Source: a candidate division TA06 bacterium SM23_40 (lineage in GTDB: Bacteria; LJUI01; SM1-40). Taken from it: DNA of 8,252 bases. Numbering within the stretch: position 1 is the first letter of the stretch; every line of letters begins with the position of its first letter. The DNA is taken from NCBI GenBank assembly GCA_001303705.1, contig LJUI01000113.1:1-8252 (forward strand), written 5' to 3'. The position numbers and the translations under genes are program-made. This document shows positions 7,000 to 8,252 of this stretch, in pieces. The notes beneath the pieces were generated by a model, which did not search any database, was not told the origin of the DNA, and saw nothing but the letters and a program-made list of their open reading frames with translations.

Positions 7000-7041
7000 A
7001 CGCGCAAGCTGTGAAAGTTGGCCTGATTGGGGTTGTCCGGA

Positions 7042-7074
7042 GCCCCGTGCGACCTGGTTTTGCAGGTCCGGGGC
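7042..7074 (+). promoter_or_regulatory. Strong hairpin in the long 5' leader of the 7267 gene
   Basis: GCCCCG (7042-7047) pairs with CGGGGC (7069-7074), and GACCTG (7051-7056) pairs with CAGGTC (7063-7068). This makes a 12-bp stem with a 3-base bulge (TGC) and a 6-base loop (GTTTTG). It lies about 36 bases into the predicted transcript and about 190 bases before the start codon. A second small hairpin (AGTT 7091-7094 with AACT 7099-7102) follows. I do not recognise a known riboswitch class. It may be an mRNA-stabilising 5' structure, an attenuator, or part of an undescribed leader RNA. Confidence 0.55.
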
Positions 7075-7266
7075 CTGCGACGTAAAGGGGAGTTGTGTAA
7101 CTGCGCTAACAATCCAGCCCGACGCGGCGAGACGCGGGTCGTGTGGGGAACGGTGAGAGGGGGTGATCGGAGCGAGGAGATGGTCCAGACCGCGTCGTTT
7201 GCTTTTCAGATGCAGGGTTTTCGGGATCAGGAAACAAGTGTGTGGAAGAAGAGGAGATAACGAACA

Positions 7267-7782
7267 ATGAAGAGAAGCTTGATCATCGCTGCAGTGGCTG
7301 TACTTGTCATCGCCAGCATGGCGTCGGCCGACTTCCGGTCCGGCATCTATGCTAACAACTACGGGTACGGAAGCTGGGTGCAGCTCACCGGGTCCTACCA
7401 GTCCCTTATCTCAGTCACCTTCACCCTGCCGATATCCGCTAAGGTCTATGTCGAAGCCGGTGGGTATGGGTACCACAGCAGCTGCGAGAGTGAGTGGGCC
7501 CTCGGCTATGGGGCTGCTGCTGTGGAAGACCCGGCCACGCGCAGGTTCTACAGCGAGGACACGATCTCCCAGGCAATGGGGGTCCAGACCTCCAAGACCT
7601 ACAGTCTGGGGGCGGGTACGCACACCTTCCACCTGATTGGCCAGGTGTACAGTACTGGCGGTAGCTGCAACACGAACTACTACACCATCAGCGCCCACGT
7701 CTTCGAGTTCGGGTCTGTCACAAATGGCAGCCCGCCGGCGGGAGACAACGTCATTACCGGTGCGGAGGATGGTGCTCGGTAG
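7267..7782 (+). CDS. Small secreted protein of unknown function
   Basis: I do not recognise this 171-residue protein. It has a textbook signal peptide (MKRSLIIAAVAVLVIASMASA, likely cut before Asp22), so it is exported to the periplasm or beyond. The mature ~150 residues are rich in Gly, Tyr, Ser and Thr, with alternating strand-like segments ('SLISVTFTLPISAKVYVEAGGYGY', read in pieces, and 'GTHTFHLIGQVYS'), which suggests a beta-sandwich. Two cysteines, Cys73 (SSCES) and Cys134 (GSCNT), could form one disulfide bond. There are no membrane segments, heme or metal motifs, or C-terminal sorting tag. Translation is well supported by AGGAG (7252-7256) 10 bases before the ATG. Its own promoter, a long structured leader and an intrinsic terminator mark it as a single-gene unit that may be strongly expressed. 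A surface, appendage or adhesion role is possible but not shown. Confidence 0.7.
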   Translation: MKRSLIIAAVAVLVIASMASADFRSGIYANNYGYGSWVQLTGSYQSLISVTFTLPISAKVYVEAGGYGYHSSCESEWALGYGAAAVEDPATRRFYSEDTISQAMGVQTSKTYSLGAGTHTFHLIGQVYSTGGSCNTNYYTISAHVFEFGSVTNGSPPAGDNVITGAEDGAR

Positions 7783-7786
7783 TTTC

Positions 7787-7802
7787 GTAGCGGTGTAGCG
7801 GT
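7787..7802 (+). repeat. Perfect tandem 8-base duplication
   Basis: GTAGCGGT occurs twice without a gap, just after the stop codon of the secreted protein gene. It is probably a replication-slippage duplication with no known role. Confidence 0.4.
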
Positions 7803-7829
7803 CCATAGCAATCAAAGCTGAGGATCTAT

Positions 7830-7871
7830 GAGGGGATTGGCGATCTTGTCAATCCCCTCGTTCTATTCTTC
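7830..7871 (+). terminator. Intrinsic terminator of the small secreted protein gene
   Basis: GAGGGGATTG (7830-7839) pairs perfectly with CAATCCCCTC (7850-7859) around a 10-base loop, followed by a fairly T-rich tail (GTTCTATTCTT). It lies 48 bases after the stop codon and is the best intrinsic terminator in the window. Confidence 0.75.
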
Positions 7872-8147
7872 CTCGACCCGGACTGTCTGAGGACTTGCCT
7901 ACGGTCGGGAGGCTGGGGGCGATAAGAGGAGTGTTGGGGCACTTTTAGCAAGGGGGCCACGATAGACGATACGGTCCTTGCTTCTAAGGAGGAGTTCACC
8001 GGGGACGTTGGGCCCTCGTTTCGTCCGGAGAAGGTCCGTGCGCACGGGTCTTCCCACAAGTTCACTGGTCCCCTGATCAGTCTAGATTCGCCCGGGGACC
8101 CGCCTCGGGGGCAGCTCTCTCGTGGCATGTTGTCCCCGAATAAATGG
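7872..8147. other. Intergenic stretch with no gene seen
   Basis: No coding frame here has a plausible start, composition or family resemblance; the minus-strand frame 7826-8128 is Arg/Ser/Pro-rich and runs through the terminator. A purine-rich AAGGAGGAG (about 7986-7994) looks like a ribosome binding site, but only a 22-codon frame from a TTG follows. CCGGGGACGTTGG (7999-8011) is an exact reverse complement of part of the repeat unit at 734-746. Confidence 0.5.
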
Positions 8148-8177
8148 TTGACGGAAGTCGCAGAATATGAGAGGATA
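8148..8177 (+). promoter_or_regulatory. Promoter for a gene beyond the right edge
   Basis: TTGACG (8148-8153, five of six consensus bases) is followed after 17 bases by GAGGAT (8171-8176). The stretch ATATGAGAGGATAGTGCGC closely matches ATATGAGAGAATACGCGC of the promoter at 6970, and ATATGAGAG lies at nearly the same distance from the -35 box (11 against 12 bases). The two promoters probably belong to one regulatory class. Confidence 0.5.
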
Positions 8178-8200
8178 GTGCGCCTGAGAGCGCAGGGGGC

Positions 8201-8249
8201 AGCCCGGTTCTGTATGTTCCGGGCTATTTGTATCCGATGCCATGGATAC
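8201..8249 (+). promoter_or_regulatory. Two consecutive hairpins in the leader at the right edge
   Basis: AGCCCGG (8201-8207) pairs perfectly with CCGGGCT (8219-8225) around an 11-base loop. GTATCC (8230-8235) then pairs with GGATAC (8244-8249) around an 8-base loop. They begin about 20 bases into the transcript predicted from the promoter at 8148. The arrangement parallels the hairpin leader of the 7267 gene, although the stem sequences differ. Confidence 0.45.
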
Positions 8250-8252
8250 GGG

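Noticed and set aside
7027-7260. Plus-strand open frame of 77 codons in the leader before 7267
   Set aside because: It spans the strong hairpin, lacks a ribosome binding site, and is Arg/Gly-rich without any domain; a leader RNA is the better reading.
7826-8128. Minus-strand open frame of 100 codons
   Set aside because: It passes through the intrinsic terminator and has low-complexity Arg/Ser/Pro composition.

Overview
The window is about 58% GC (estimated by eye) and reads as a piece of chromosome from a diderm bacterium, probably an uncultured anaerobic or sediment lineage. The diderm call rests on an outer-membrane beta-barrel protein ending in an aromatic residue and on a periplasmic multiheme cytochrome. 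Vegetative promoters of the TTGACA / TATAAT kind and good Shine-Dalgarno sequences are present. The gene styles recall FCB-group candidate phyla such as Eisenbacteria, Krumholzibacteriota or Latescibacterota, but this is an inference and no phylogenetic marker is complete here. No mobile element, CRISPR array, rRNA or tRNA was found.

Layout from left to right. (1) 2-532 (+) is the C-terminal end of a DNA polymerase III alpha-type protein, cut by the window edge, with its OB-fold. (2) 533-822 is non-coding and holds a cluster of five degenerate repeat units (623-813), several able to fold into a stem-loop. It ends against an excellent extended -10 promoter (823-851). (3) 903-2861 (+) is a secreted c-type cytochrome with five CXXCH motifs, apparently transcribed alone and closed by a 15-bp hairpin (2912-2946). 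(4) 4698 down to 3005 (-) is a two-gene arsenic resistance operon, arsC then acr3, with a 4-base ATGA overlap and its own promoter (4793-4822). It converges on the cytochrome gene. (5) Divergent from it, 5193-5891 (+) encodes a protein joining a HicB-like N-terminal domain to a DinB-like domain with a candidate histidine metal site. (6) 6199-6852 (+) is a small outer-membrane beta-barrel protein. (7) 7267-7782 (+) is a small secreted protein of unknown function behind a leader of about 260 bases with a strong hairpin. An intrinsic terminator follows at 7830-7871. (8) The right end has no gene but carries a second promoter and hairpin leader resembling the one before 7267; its gene lies outside the window.

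Functionally, arsC and acr3 form one pathway: arsenate is reduced to arsenite in the cytoplasm and arsenite is exported. The cytochrome, the barrel protein and the small secreted protein are envelope proteins and appear to be separate transcription units. I see no convincing new multi-gene system. The least explained parts are the hairpin repeat cluster, the HicB-DinB fusion, and the matched promoter/leader pair around the unknown secreted protein.
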